DNA of 64,000 bases from a bacterium 1XD21-13. Lineage in GTDB: Bacteria > Bacillota > Clostridia > Lachnospirales > Lachnospiraceae. How positions within the stretch are numbered: the first letter of the stretch is position 1; each line of letters opens with the position of its first letter. Location: positions 1-64,000 of the forward strand of contig QZDX01000022.1 in NCBI GenBank assembly GCA_009917555.1. The letters run 5' to 3'. The notes under the pieces were generated by a model. It did no database searches. It was not told where the DNA came from and worked only from the letters and a program-made list of their open reading frames with translations. The translations under genes and the position numbers were made by a program. Of this stretch, positions 8,538 to 17,964 are shown piece after piece.

Positions 8538-10115
8538 ATGAAGGCGAGAAGGAAATTCTATCTATACTTAATTATCACAATAGCATTCATCTACATCAGC
8601 CTTCTGACCATTCTCTACTGTTCAGAATCCGCAGACAGCAACGCCATGATCCGCACCTTCGGAGACGCCTTCTGGTATTCCTTGGTGACCTTGACCACCG
8701 TAGGTTATGGCGACCTGGTGCCGGTGACTCCGCTGGGCCATACAGTAGGAATGATATTCCTGCTTTTGTCTGCCGGCATTATGGTGACAATGCTGGGAGC
8801 TGCGGTATCCTTTATTACCAGTGAAGGGCTGCCCTTACTTATGCTTAGCCTCCAGCGTCATAAAAACTGGTATTACTTTGCAGACTGTGAAGCAGAATCG
8901 GACGCACTTGCCGCCAATATCTATAGGGAGGATCCAGACGCCCTCATTATCTATGGAGAGAAAAGAGGCAGCCAAAGCGAGTCCCCTGGTTATCCCTGTA
9001 TCTATCTGAGCGCTTCGCCGGCTAAGCTTGTGGCGAAAAAGAAAAACATTGGAACCAACTGCAAAATCTTTTTGATGAGGGAAAATGATATAGGTATTAA
9101 CAGGAGGACGAATAATCTCCATGAGTTACTGGTGGAGGTCTATGCCAGGACCACCAATGGGCAGGAGAAGCTCTCGGAAAATATGAACTTCTTTCACAGC
9201 TATGAATGCTGCGCCCGGCAGTATTGGCGCTCCAAGCCCTTATGCAGCCATGAGCATACCATTGTTCTTATTGGCTTTGGAAAGTATGGGAACAGCATTC
9301 TGGAACGGGCTATATTAAGCAATATCATTTCTGTAGATCAGCATGTGGCATATCATATCTTTGGGGATGCGAGAGAATTCCTTGCCATTCATTACCGCCT
9401 GGGAGAGGTGTTTTCGCTCAACAAAGAATCCAAGACGGGAGATTCCTTAATCTTTCATGAGGAGGCATGGGAAGATAATCATGCCATTCTGGAGCAGGCT
9501 GACCGCATTATCATCTGTGAGGATGAGGAGCAGATCGGCTGGGGGATTTTTTGGACCCTGAAGAAATATTACCGGGTGTTCGGCCGTGTGGATCTGCGGA
9601 GCAGTTGGAGGGTTCCGGAGATCTCCTGTTTTGGCACAAATGAGGATATTTATACGCCCCAGCAGATCATCCGCACAGAGCTGAATCAGGCGGCAATTAT
9701 GATTAATGACATTTTCCGCAAATCTGTTTCTTATCCCACATGTACCTGGGAGGAATTGGATGATCTGCACCGGCAGTCCAAGATTGTAGCAGCAGATCAT
9801 CTTTTGACGAAAACCAGGATTCTCCTGGGGGATGAGAGCATTACAGAGCTTACGGCATCTGCGGTAAAGAAAGCATATGACAGGTATAGCAAAGCAAAGG
9901 AGCAGGAGGATACAAGAGAAATGTACCGTAAGCTGGATCATATGCGGGGATGGCGGTTTTATACTTATTATAACTGGAGCTATGGTCCCATTCGTGATGA
10001 TATAGCCAGACAGCATCCCATGCTGCGCCCGTATGAGGAATTGACCTCAGAGCAAAAGCAGGAAAGGGATGCTGCCTGGGAGTTGATGGGAACTATATAT
10101 GCAGAGCTTGAGTGA
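8538..10115 (+). CDS. Two-TM potassium channel with RCK-like region and C-terminal RyR-like domain
   Basis: 525 residues. TM1 is at about 8-27, the pore helix leads to the selectivity filter TTVGYGD at 53-59, and TM2 is at about 70-93: a KcsA/MthK-type K+ channel pore. Residues 106-205 look like a divergent TrkA/RCK nucleotide-binding half, and 241-251 (TIVLIGFGKYG) is the glycine-rich turn of a second Rossmann unit. Residues 400-525 match the RyR repeat of ryanodine receptors as also seen in bacterial proteins: W404, EELDDL, then GWRF, RDD at 486-488, HPMLRPYEEL and a closing DAAW. The likely role is a ligand-gated K+ conductance in the plasma membrane. RyR domains in bacteria have been proposed to sense nucleotide-like ligands; for this protein that is inference. 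It stands alone, with its own promoter and a weak terminator. Confidence 0.85.
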   Translation: MKARRKFYLYLIITIAFIYISLLTILYCSESADSNAMIRTFGDAFWYSLVTLTTVGYGDLVPVTPLGHTVGMIFLLLSAGIMVTMLGAAVSFITSEGLPLLMLSLQRHKNWYYFADCEAESDALAANIYREDPDALIIYGEKRGSQSESPGYPCIYLSASPAKLVAKKKNIGTNCKIFLMRENDIGINRRTNNLHELLVEVYARTTNGQEKLSENMNFFHSYECCARQYWRSKPLCSHEHTIVLIGFGKYGNSILERAILSNIISVDQHVAYHIFGDAREFLAIHYRLGEVFSLNKESKTGDSLIFHEEAWEDNHAILEQADRIIICEDEEQIGWGIFWTLKKYYRVFGRVDLRSSWRVPEISCFGTNEDIYTPQQIIRTELNQAAIMINDIFRKSVSYPTCTWEELDDLHRQSKIVAADHLLTKTRILLGDESITELTASAVKKAYDRYSKAKEQEDTREMYRKLDHMRGWRFYTYYNWSYGPIRDDIARQHPMLRPYEELTSEQKQERDAAWELMGTIYAELE

Positions 10116-10117
10116 GT

Positions 10118-10147
10118 AAAACAGCCCCTTATTTAATCGGCTTTTTT
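10118..10147 (+). terminator. Weak intrinsic terminator after the channel gene
   Basis: AAACAGCC and GGCTTTT pair around a 12-nt loop and run into TTTTTT. The GC part of the stem is only four pairs. Confidence 0.5.
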
Positions 10148-10158
10148 CGTTTCTTATA

Positions 10159-10187
10159 TTGATCCAATCGCCAAAATACAGTATGAT
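10159..10187 (+). promoter_or_regulatory. Predicted promoter of the hybrid kinase gene
   Basis: TTGATC (10159-10164) and TATGAT (10182-10187) with a 17-bp spacer lie 50 bp ahead of the chosen start. Confidence 0.65.
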
Positions 10188-10236
10188 AGTATAAGATGAC
10201 TACATGATTACTTGCAAAGCACAGGGGGAAGAAGAA

Positions 10237-13200
10237 ATGTACCAATGCCATCTTAAGCTCTATCTGATAGGCGATTCCTGTAAAGTATTTGAAACTATGA
10301 AAAAAATGCCTCCGCTGGAACACTTTACCCATGCCTTTTTGGAGAGCAGGGAGCTAGAGGCCTCTTTGACGGCAGAGGCGGATGTGATCCTTGCCAGAAT
10401 ATCGGAGGAGGAATACGGGGACCTGGTGGAAACACTGATCTCCGGCAAAAAGCCGGAGGCGGAGCTCATACTCCTTGCAGGGCAGGATAAGATGGAGGGG
10501 CTGTCCCCCTATCTGCCGGAGGTAAAGGACGTCTGGACAATGCCCATGTCGGAGGGTGAGGCGCAGTTTCGCTTCCTAAGATGGCAGCAGACCTGTAAGC
10601 TGAGCAAGGACCTGTGGGAGACCGGCCATTACCTGGAGGCTACCATTGACAACGTGCCGAATCTTATCTGGTATAAAACCAAGGACGGCATTCATGAGAA
10701 GGTCAACAACAGCTTCTGCAAGACGGTGAATAAGACCAAGGAGCAGGTCCAGGGACGGGGCCATGCCTACATCTGGGATGTGGAGCAGGACGATCCGGCC
10801 TGCATTGAATCTGAGCGGATCGTTATGACAAAAAAGGAAACCTGTGTGTCTGAGGAGGTGGTCCAGGCTGGGGACGGCACCAAGCTTCTCACCACCTACA
10901 AATCACCTCTCTACGATCTGGACGGAAGTGTCATGGGAACTGTGGGTGTTGCCATTGACGTGACCCAGGAGCGGGCCTACGAGCGGGAGATCATGGCCAA
11001 AAATCAGACCCTGGAGACGATTTTTACCACCATGGACTGCGGAATTATGTGCCATACCCTGGATGGCTCAGAGATCCGAAGCATCAACCGAGCCGCATTG
11101 GAGATTTTAGGCTACGAGTCTGCGGAGGAAATGCGGGCGGACGGCTTTGATCTCATTGCCGCAACGGTCATGGAGGAAGATAAAGGAAAGCTTCGGGAAT
11201 GTATCCGAAAGCTGAATAAAGAGGGAGACAGTGTCAGCGTGGAGTACCGGGTCTGCCCGAGAGAGGGTGAGATCCGTCATGTGATGGGGAATATCAAGCT
11301 GATCCGGGAGAATGGTGAGCTCCTTTACCAGCGCTTCCTTTTGGACTACACGGCACAGAAGCTCAAGGAGACCGAGAATGAGCGGCATCACATGGAGCTT
11401 TTGCATGCACTCACCATTGACTATAACCTGGCAGGCTTTTTTGACCTGGATACAGGTATGGGGATGCCCCTGCGAGAGGGGGAGGATGCAAATGCAGTTT
11501 TTGGAGCTGTGTTTGATGAGGAGGCCTCCCTGGAGGAGAGCATGGGACGCTACATAGACCGGTTTGTGTATGAGGAAGACAAAGAGATGCTGCGGCAGAT
11601 TATGACCTCAGAGCACTTGATGCAGGAGCTGGCGGATAAGAACCAGAGCTATGTGAATTACCGGGTGATTCTGGACGGGGAGATGAAGTATTTCCAGATT
11701 AAGGCGGTGCGTGCAGGCGCATGGGAGGGAAGTCACGGCGTTGTTCTGGGATTTCACAGCGTGGACGAGGAGATCCGTCACGAGATGGAGCAGAAAAGCC
11801 TTCTGGAGGATGCCCTTTCCCAAGCAAATCGAGCAAATAAGGCGAAGAGTGTATTCCTGTCCAATATGTCCCACGACATCCGTACACCTATGAATGCCAT
11901 TGTGGGCTTTACGGCCCTTGCCATCACCCACATTGAGCAAAAAGAGCGTGTGGTAGAATATTTAAATAAGATTATGACCTCCGGCAATCATCTTTTGAGC
12001 CTGATCAATGATGTGCTGGATATGAGCCGCATTGAGAGCGGAAAGATGCGTCTGGAGGAAAAGCCCTGCCGCCTGCCGGACATTCTTCAGGGACTTCGGA
12101 ACATTCTCCAGGCAGATGTGCGGGCAAAGCAGCTTGAGCTTTACATGGATGCGGTGGATGTGCTGAATGAGGACATTTACTGTGACAGGCTGAGGCTGAA
12201 CCAGGTGCTTTTGAACCTGCTGAGCAATGCGGTGAAATACACAAGGCCAGGGGGGATTGTCAGCGTCCGGGTTACGGAAAAGCCGGGAGCACCTGCAGGG
12301 CAGGCCAACTACGAGTTCCGTATCCGGGATACGGGTATGGGCATGAGCGAGGAATTTGTCTCCCATATTTTCGAGCCCTTTGAGCGGGAAAAGAATTCCA
12401 CCACCAGCGGAATCCAGGGCACCGGTCTTGGAATGGCCATTACAAAGAATATTGTGGATATGATGAACGGTACCATTGAGGTGAAGAGTGAGCAGGGTAC
12501 CGGTACGGAGGTGACGGTGTGCTTTGCTTTCCGGCTCCATGCGGACGCTGTGAAGGAGCCTCAGGATATTCCGGAGCTTCGCAACTGCAGGGCTCTGGTG
12601 GTGGATGACGACTTTAACACCTGCGACAGTGTATCCTATATGCTTGGCCAGATGGGAATGCGGGCAGAGTGGACCCTGTCAGGCAAGGAGGCGATTCTGC
12701 GCACCCGGCAGGCCATTTCCAGGGAGGATAATTACTGCGTCTATATCATTGACTGGCTGCTGCCGGATATGAACGGCGTAGAGGTCACCCGGCGCATCCG
12801 CATGGAAATGGGGGACGAGGTGCCGGTGATTGTGCTCACAGCCTACGACTGGTCGGAGATTGAGGAGGAGGCAAAGGAGGCAGGCGTTACCGCATTTTGC
12901 AGCAAGCCCATGTTCTTTTCAGAGCTTCGGAGCTGCCTCAACTCCATTGTGGGAAGGGTAGAGCAGAAAAAAGAAGAGAATATGGACTTCGCCCAGGGAG
13001 CAGGAGGCGCTCACAAGGGCCGGATTCTGCTGGCCGAGGATAATGAGCTGAATCAGGAGATTGCCGTGGCCATTCTGGAGGATGCGGGCTTCTCCATTGA
13101 TGTGGCGGACAACGGGCAGATTGCCGTGGATATGTTGAAAAAGTCAGAGCCCGGACATTATCTTCTGGTGCTGATGGATGTGCAAATGCCGGTGATGAAC

Positions 13201-13392
13201 GGCTATGAGGCCACAAAGATCATCCGGGAGTTTGAGGATGAACGGCTGGCAGCCATTCCCATTTTGGCTATGACGGCCAATGCCTTTGAGGAGGATAAGC
13301 AGGAGGCTGCCAAGTGCGGAATGAACGGGCACATTGCCAAACCCATTGATATTAAGAATTTACTGAATACCCTGGAACGGGTATTGAAATAG
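10237..13392 (+). CDS. Hybrid sensor histidine kinase with PAS domains and two receivers
   Basis: 1051 residues from ATG 10237 (GGGGG and GAAG upstream); an in-frame ATG at 10204 is possible but lacks a good RBS. Order of domains: a 110-residue N-terminal part that resembles a degenerate receiver, PAS at about 127-255 (ATIDNVPNLIWYKTKDG), a second PAS at about 263-385, a less clear third sensor at about 390-525, HisKA with phospho-acceptor His546 in SNMSHDIRTPMN, an HATPase with GTGLGMAI, REC1 (Asp790 pocket, Asp839 acceptor) and REC2 (Asp935 pocket, Asp981 acceptor). No transmembrane segment is seen, so it is probably cytosolic. No Hpt domain or output gene adjoins it, so the partner is encoded elsewhere. 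Redox or small-molecule sensing through PAS is likely. Confidence 0.93.
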   Translation: MYQCHLKLYLIGDSCKVFETMKKMPPLEHFTHAFLESRELEASLTAEADVILARISEEEYGDLVETLISGKKPEAELILLAGQDKMEGLSPYLPEVKDVWTMPMSEGEAQFRFLRWQQTCKLSKDLWETGHYLEATIDNVPNLIWYKTKDGIHEKVNNSFCKTVNKTKEQVQGRGHAYIWDVEQDDPACIESERIVMTKKETCVSEEVVQAGDGTKLLTTYKSPLYDLDGSVMGTVGVAIDVTQERAYEREIMAKNQTLETIFTTMDCGIMCHTLDGSEIRSINRAALEILGYESAEEMRADGFDLIAATVMEEDKGKLRECIRKLNKEGDSVSVEYRVCPREGEIRHVMGNIKLIRENGELLYQRFLLDYTAQKLKETENERHHMELLHALTIDYNLAGFFDLDTGMGMPLREGEDANAVFGAVFDEEASLEESMGRYIDRFVYEEDKEMLRQIMTSEHLMQELADKNQSYVNYRVILDGEMKYFQIKAVRAGAWEGSHGVVLGFHSVDEEIRHEMEQKSLLEDALSQANRANKAKSVFLSNMSHDIRTPMNAIVGFTALAITHIEQKERVVEYLNKIMTSGNHLLSLINDVLDMSRIESGKMRLEEKPCRLPDILQGLRNILQADVRAKQLELYMDAVDVLNEDIYCDRLRLNQVLLNLLSNAVKYTRPGGIVSVRVTEKPGAPAGQANYEFRIRDTGMGMSEEFVSHIFEPFEREKNSTTSGIQGTGLGMAITKNIVDMMNGTIEVKSEQGTGTEVTVCFAFRLHADAVKEPQDIPELRNCRALVVDDDFNTCDSVSYMLGQMGMRAEWTLSGKEAILRTRQAISREDNYCVYIIDWLLPDMNGVEVTRRIRMEMGDEVPVIVLTAYDWSEIEEEAKEAGVTAFCSKPMFFSELRSCLNSIVGRVEQKKEENMDFAQGAGGAHKGRILLAEDNELNQEIAVAILEDAGFSIDVADNGQIAVDMLKKSEPGHYLLVLMDVQMPVMNGYEATKIIREFEDERLAAIPILAMTANAFEEDKQEAAKCGMNGHIAKPIDIKNLLNTLERVLK

Positions 13393-13719
13393 GCAGATAG
13401 AATATGTCACAGCGAAGGATGGCGGGACGCAAAGAGGGAAGCATCCCCTGTCTTTCCCTGTGGCATTTTGTTGTTATCATAAGCTTTTTATTAATTCGAC
13501 TGTCGAAAATAGCGACAATGGACAAAGGGGCTGCTGTCATCATAAACTTTTCATTATCTTGTCACAGTTTGAACACAATTTACTGCTAGACTGAAAAATA
13601 AGAAGGATTTTTAAGAATTGTATACCATCTCCTGACTGCTCTTGCCGAGGGATGGCAGGTTCAAGATAGATATCTCAAATAAAATGAAGAATATGATACA
13701 AAGGAAGGAGTTTTGACTT
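13393..13719. other. Intergenic region before the HtrA gene
   Basis: No gene is supported: the open frame at 13404-13589 has no RBS and no recognisable protein character. CACAG near 13410 and CTGTG near 13459 could close a long, imperfect hairpin behind the kinase gene. I could not choose a convincing promoter for the next gene. Confidence 0.4.
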
Positions 13720-15123
13720 ATGTATGAATATGGCAGCGGAGGCTCAGATTCGGAAAAGAGATCCTCAAGTGAGTACCGGTATAGTGGACCCTTTTACCAG
13801 GATAATATCGGATCTTCATCTGCTCGTAGTACCATCGGGGAGGTTCCGCCCAAGAAGAAAAAGAAAAGCTTTCCAAGGCTGATGCTGAAAGTGGTGGCTG
13901 TGGCCCTTGTGTTTGGCATTGTGGCAAGTACAGCCTTTCAAACCACCAATTACGTAGGTGCAAGGCTCCGTGGGGAGGACAGTAAAGCCACCGTAAATGA
14001 AGAGCCCTCTATTATTCCGGAGATTGAGACGATTGCTCCCCAGACAGGGGGAGAGGCGCAGAAATCGCCCACCGGTGATGTGACCTCCATTGTACAGCAG
14101 TGTATGCCTTCGCTGGTGGCCATTACCAATGTAAGCATCCGAGAGGTGGAGAGCTTCTGGGGATTTGGCTGGTACAATATGCCTCAGCAGAGAGAGCAGA
14201 CCTCCACAGGAACTGGTATTGTTATTGGCCAGAATGAGACAGAGCTTTTGATTGTTACCAACAATCACGTTATTGCAGGAGCCACCAATCTGACGGTTCT
14301 GTTCAGTGTGGATGAGGGCAAGGACGGGGCGAGCGCTGTAGAGGCTCAGATCAAGGGAACAGATGCCTCCAAGGATGTGGGCGTGATTGCAGTGCCCTTA
14401 AAGGATATTCCGGCGGAGACCTTAAGTGAAATCAAGGTGGCAACCATCGGGGACTCCTCCCAACTTATGGTAGGGGAGCAGGTGATAGCCATTGGAAATG
14501 CACTGGGCTATGGACAGTCTGTAACCACCGGAATTATCAGCGCTCTCAATCGGGATGTGACCCTGCAGAATGACGATGGGTCCCTGATCAACAACAGCCT
14601 GATCCAGACGGATGCTGCCATCAATCCCGGCAACAGCGGCGGAGCCCTTCTCAATATGAAGGGGGAGGTCATCGGAATCAATGAAGCCAAATATTCGGCC
14701 AATCAGGTGGAGGGTGTGGGCTATGCCATTCCCATTTCTGATGTGGAGGGAATCATTGGGGATCTGAAAACTATGACAAACCGTCCTGAGGTGGATGCGG
14801 ATAAGATGGGCTATCTGGGAATTACCTGCCAGGATGTGACCGAGGAAATCTCCAAGCAGTACGATATGCCCGTGGGCATCTATCTGAAATCCGTTGTGAG
14901 CGGCTGTGCGGCAGACAAAGCAGGCCTTAAGAAAGGAGACATCATTACCCGCTTTGACGGAATCGGCGTGAGCAGCTACGATTCCCTTCGGGATCGTCTG
15001 CAGTACTATGAGGCAGGCGAGACAGTGGAGGTGACAGTAATGACCTCGGAGGACGGAGAGTATGTGGAGAAGGTAGTGACCGTAACCCTGAACACCAGGG
15101 AGGAAGTGGAAGCTGCCTCCTAA
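13720..15123 (+). CDS. HtrA/DegP-family membrane-anchored serine protease
   Basis: 467 residues. A Ser/Gly/Tyr-rich cytosolic N terminus and KKKKK lead to one transmembrane helix at about 54-74; the rest lies outside the cell. The trypsin-like domain carries the triad His183 (NNHVIAGA), Asp219 (SKDVGVIAV) and Ser306 (NPGNSGGALL), and one PDZ domain covers about 365-455 (GIYLKSVVSGCAADKAGLKKGD). It degrades or refolds misfolded envelope proteins. AGGAAGGAG precedes the ATG. The neighbouring ClpX-like gene is separated by a terminator and promoter, so the pair share a quality-control theme but not a transcript. Confidence 0.96.
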   Translation: MYEYGSGGSDSEKRSSSEYRYSGPFYQDNIGSSSARSTIGEVPPKKKKKSFPRLMLKVVAVALVFGIVASTAFQTTNYVGARLRGEDSKATVNEEPSIIPEIETIAPQTGGEAQKSPTGDVTSIVQQCMPSLVAITNVSIREVESFWGFGWYNMPQQREQTSTGTGIVIGQNETELLIVTNNHVIAGATNLTVLFSVDEGKDGASAVEAQIKGTDASKDVGVIAVPLKDIPAETLSEIKVATIGDSSQLMVGEQVIAIGNALGYGQSVTTGIISALNRDVTLQNDDGSLINNSLIQTDAAINPGNSGGALLNMKGEVIGINEAKYSANQVEGVGYAIPISDVEGIIGDLKTMTNRPEVDADKMGYLGITCQDVTEEISKQYDMPVGIYLKSVVSGCAADKAGLKKGDIITRFDGIGVSSYDSLRDRLQYYEAGETVEVTVMTSEDGEYVEKVVTVTLNTREEVEAAS

Positions 15124-15159
15124 TGTAGGAATAAATAAGCGTCGAAGCGACTTTAATAA

Positions 15160-15211
15160 GATCAGACACCGGGGAATAGAGGTATTTTTTTCCCGGTGCT
15201 TGGTCTTTTTT
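15160..15211 (+). terminator. Intrinsic terminator after the HtrA gene
   Basis: GATCAGACACCGGGGAA pairs with TTCCCGGTGCTTGGTC with a few mismatches and is followed by TTTTTT. A GTG at 15196 that would lengthen the next gene lies inside this stem. Confidence 0.85.
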
Positions 15212-15228
15212 CAAATCTGTGGTATACT
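15200..15228 (+). promoter_or_regulatory. Predicted promoter of the ClpX-like gene
   Basis: TTGGTC (15200-15205), 17 bp, TATACT (15223-15228). The -35 box lies in the 3' arm of the preceding terminator, so start is close to 15235 and the leader is very short. Confidence 0.55.
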
Positions 15229-15249
15229 CTTATGAAAGGGAGTGGATAT

Positions 15250-16662
15250 ATGGACGATAAAGATTACTTGGAAGAGGTAGAGGTAGAAGACACAAAGGAA
15301 CAGGCGGAGGAAGAGGACAAGGATAACGATTATGAGGATGTGTGCTTTCTCTGTCACAGGCCGGAGAGTAAGGCCGGAAAGCTGATTAACCTTGCAAAGG
15401 GGATCTGCATCTGCTCAGAATGTATGCAAAAAACCATGGATACCATTCAGAACAGCAGCCAGGATTTTTCCAAAATTCCGGGCTTCAGCTTTATCAATCT
15501 GGCGGACCTGCAGAATATGATTCCTCAGAGGCAGAAGGTGAAGAAGAAAAAGCCCAAGGAGGTGCAGCCAAAGCAGGAACTGGACATTCGGAGCATCCCT
15601 GCCCCCCACAAGATCAAGGCCAGCTTGGATGAGTATGTCATCGGTCAGGAGCATGCCAAGAAGGTCATGTCTGTGGCGGTTTACAACCACTATAAGCGTG
15701 TGGCTACAGGCACCCAGGATGAGATCGAGATTGAGAAGTCCAATATGCTGATGATCGGACCTACCGGAAGCGGGAAGACCTATCTGGTGAAGACCCTTGC
15801 ACGTCTTCTGGATGTACCTCTAGCCATTGCGGATGCTACCTCTCTTACAGAGGCGGGCTATATCGGCGATGATATTGAGAGTGTGCTGTCCAAGCTTCTG
15901 GCTGCCGCGGACAATGATGTGGAGAAGGCAGAGCGGGGCATTGTATTTATTGATGAGATTGATAAGATTGCCAAGAAAAAGGACACCCATCACCGGGACG
16001 TGAGCGGAGAATCGGTGCAGCAGGGGATGTTAAAGCTCCTGGAGGGAGCGGAGATCGAGGTGCCGGTGGGGGCCAACAGCAAAAATGCCATGGTGCCTCT
16101 GACCACCATCAACACCCGGAATATTCTGTTTATCTGCGGCGGAGCTTTTCCGGAATTGGAGGGGGTGATTAAGGAGAGGCTGAATAAGAAGTCCTCCATG
16201 GGCTTCCAGGCGGACTTGAAGGATAAGTATGATAAGGACCCAAACCTCCTTTCCAAGGTCACGGTGGAGGATTTACGCAATTTCGGTATGATCCCGGAGT
16301 TTCTTGGCCGGATGCCCATTGTATTTACTTTGGAAAGTCTCACAAAGGAAATGCTGGTGCGCATCCTGAAGGAGCCGAAAAATGCCATTTTGAAGCAGTA
16401 TCAGAAGCTTCTGGCATTGGATGAGGTGGAGCTTACCTTTAATGAAGGAGCGCTGGAGGCCATTGCGGACAAGGCCATGGAGAAGGACACGGGGGCTAGA
16501 GCTCTTCGGGCGATTATTGAGGAATTTATGCTGGATATTATGTATGAGATTCCCAAGGATGACAATATCGGCCGGGTGACCATCACCAGGGAGTATATTG
16601 AGCACACGGGCGGTCCGGTGATTACCATGCGTGGCGTTCTGGCTTTGGAGGGTCAGGGATAA
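15250..16662 (+). CDS. ClpX-like AAA+ unfoldase subunit with acidic N-terminal extension
   Basis: 470 residues from ATG 15250 (GGGAGTGG upstream). The first 30 residues are strongly acidic (EEVEVEDTKEQAEEEDKD) and precede the zinc-binding domain, with Cys32, Cys35, Cys55 and Cys58. Then come Walker A GPTGSGKT at 170-177, pore loop GYIGDD, Walker B IVFIDEIDKI and sensor 2 GARALRAI, all as in ClpX. The ClpP-docking loop reads MGF where ClpX usually has IGF. ClpX delivers substrates to the ClpP peptidase. Neither clpP nor tig adjoins it, which, with the extension and altered docking loop, suggests a paralogue rather than the main ClpX. Whether it binds ClpP is open. Confidence 0.88.
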   Translation: MDDKDYLEEVEVEDTKEQAEEEDKDNDYEDVCFLCHRPESKAGKLINLAKGICICSECMQKTMDTIQNSSQDFSKIPGFSFINLADLQNMIPQRQKVKKKKPKEVQPKQELDIRSIPAPHKIKASLDEYVIGQEHAKKVMSVAVYNHYKRVATGTQDEIEIEKSNMLMIGPTGSGKTYLVKTLARLLDVPLAIADATSLTEAGYIGDDIESVLSKLLAAADNDVEKAERGIVFIDEIDKIAKKKDTHHRDVSGESVQQGMLKLLEGAEIEVPVGANSKNAMVPLTTINTRNILFICGGAFPELEGVIKERLNKKSSMGFQADLKDKYDKDPNLLSKVTVEDLRNFGMIPEFLGRMPIVFTLESLTKEMLVRILKEPKNAILKQYQKLLALDEVELTFNEGALEAIADKAMEKDTGARALRAIIEEFMLDIMYEIPKDDNIGRVTITREYIEHTGGPVITMRGVLALEGQG

Positions 16663-16678
16663 CAGAGAGGTATTTTCT

Positions 16679-17665
16679 GTGGATGATATGAACATGAAAA
16701 ATGATTGTTTAAATGTGTGCAAGGGAATCGCCGCCTTTTTCATTGTCTTTATCCACTGCAATTTTCCCAGCCCTGTGGGGGGAATGATGAATGGGCTGGC
16801 CCGTTTTGGAGTACCCTTGTTTTTTATGGTCAGCGGTTATTTTTCCTATGGAAAAGGGATGGATACGGTAAAGAAGCGTGTGGGAAAGACCTGGAACCTG
16901 TTTTTGGCGGCAAATGGGGTTTATCTGCTTCGGAAGGTGATTCTTCTCGGGATGAACGGGGAGCTGACCATAATCGGGATGATCAGGGACCTTTTTCTGT
17001 CACGGGACGCTTTGGTGGACTGGGTGCTTTTTAATCAGTCGCCCTTTATGTGGCACCTCTGGTTTTTGGGAGCACTGCTGTACTGTTATCTCTTCTATGG
17101 ACTTTTGGTGAAACGGAAATGGGAGGAACGGGTGTATGTGCTCATTCCCATCTGCCTGGCCGCCAATCTGATCCTGGGCGAGGGGCTTCATATCCTGGGA
17201 AAAGGCGTTCCCCTTGTGTGGGTGCGGAATTTCTGGCTGACGGGCCTGCCCTTTTTCCTTTTGGGGCATTGGATGTTCAGGGAGCAGAGCCGGGGAAGGC
17301 TTAAGCTTCAGCCGGGGCTCTGCTTGGGAGCCGTTCTTCTGGGAGCCTGCCTTTCTATGGGAGAGATGCTGCTGTCGGGAGGCTGGGAGCTGTATTTTGG
17401 AAGCATTCTGATGACGGCAGGGATTTTCCTGCTGGCCCTGTGGAAGCCCTCCTTTGGTAAAGGGAGCCTGCTGGCTCACATTGGGGAGAGGGCGTCGGTG
17501 CATATTTATCTTTGGCAGATCCTTGTGTTTGATGTGATAGAGAGACTTGCGCATATGGGCGGGTTTCATGAGCATATGGTATATCAATGGCTGATGCCGC
17601 TGGGAGTGGGAATTGCCTCCTGGCTTTTGGCGGAGGCGCTGATTTATAGGAAGAAAGGAGTTTAA
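16679..17665 (+). CDS. Membrane-bound acyltransferase, acyltransferase 3 family
   Basis: 328 residues if it starts at GTG 16679, which has AGAGAGG eight bases upstream; ATG 16688 is an alternative. About ten hydrophobic segments and the opening CKGIAAFFIVFIHCNF followed by RFGVPLFFMVSGYF match the acyltransferase 3 (OafA/NodX-like) family, whose N-terminal His (IHC here) lies in the active region. These proteins O-acylate exported sugars or cell-wall polymers across the membrane. It follows the ClpX-like gene by 16 bp and probably shares its transcript. Confidence 0.85.
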   Translation: MDDMNMKNDCLNVCKGIAAFFIVFIHCNFPSPVGGMMNGLARFGVPLFFMVSGYFSYGKGMDTVKKRVGKTWNLFLAANGVYLLRKVILLGMNGELTIIGMIRDLFLSRDALVDWVLFNQSPFMWHLWFLGALLYCYLFYGLLVKRKWEERVYVLIPICLAANLILGEGLHILGKGVPLVWVRNFWLTGLPFFLLGHWMFREQSRGRLKLQPGLCLGAVLLGACLSMGEMLLSGGWELYFGSILMTAGIFLLALWKPSFGKGSLLAHIGERASVHIYLWQILVFDVIERLAHMGGFHEHMVYQWLMPLGVGIASWLLAEALIYRKKGV

Positions 17666-17670
17666 GGGCT

Positions 17671-17964
17671 ATGAACAAAGACGTATTGGATGACATTGGA
17701 AGAGTGATTTCAGGTGCGGCGGACACGGTCAGTCGAAAGACCGGGGAGCTGGTGGAGCTTACCAGACTAAAAAATCAGATTTTTAACCTGGAGCGAGAGA
17801 TTAAGCGGGACTACGCGGATCTGGGAAAAATGATATATGAGCAGTATCTGGAGACGGGAATTGTGGACGAAACTCTGCTGCCCATCTGCCAGGGCATTAC
17901 CAAAAAGGAAAGCCTGGTGGAGCAGTACGAAGGTGAAATTGAATGCTTGAAAAAAGAGCATTAA
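17671..17964 (+). CDS. Small conserved coiled-coil protein of unknown function
   Basis: 97 residues starting 5 bp after the acyltransferase stop, with AAGGAG in that gene's end. The opening (DVLDDIGRVISGAADTVSRKT) is followed by a heptad-like charged stretch (LKNQIFNLEREIKRDYADLGKMIYEQ) and a short acidic end. I know similar small proteins from Lachnospiraceae, sometimes fused to a zinc ribbon, but not their function. It is cytosolic by composition. The next gene begins inside its last 22 bases. Confidence 0.75.
   Translation: MNKDVLDDIGRVISGAADTVSRKTGELVELTRLKNQIFNLEREIKRDYADLGKMIYEQYLETGIVDETLLPICQGITKKESLVEQYEGEIECLKKEH

Noticed and set aside
13404-13589. 61-codon open frame after the hybrid kinase gene
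   Set aside because: No ribosome-binding site, odd composition and no recognisable domain; most likely chance.
15196-15249. Longer N terminus for the ClpX-like protein
   Set aside because: The GTG lies in the terminator stem and in the predicted promoter.
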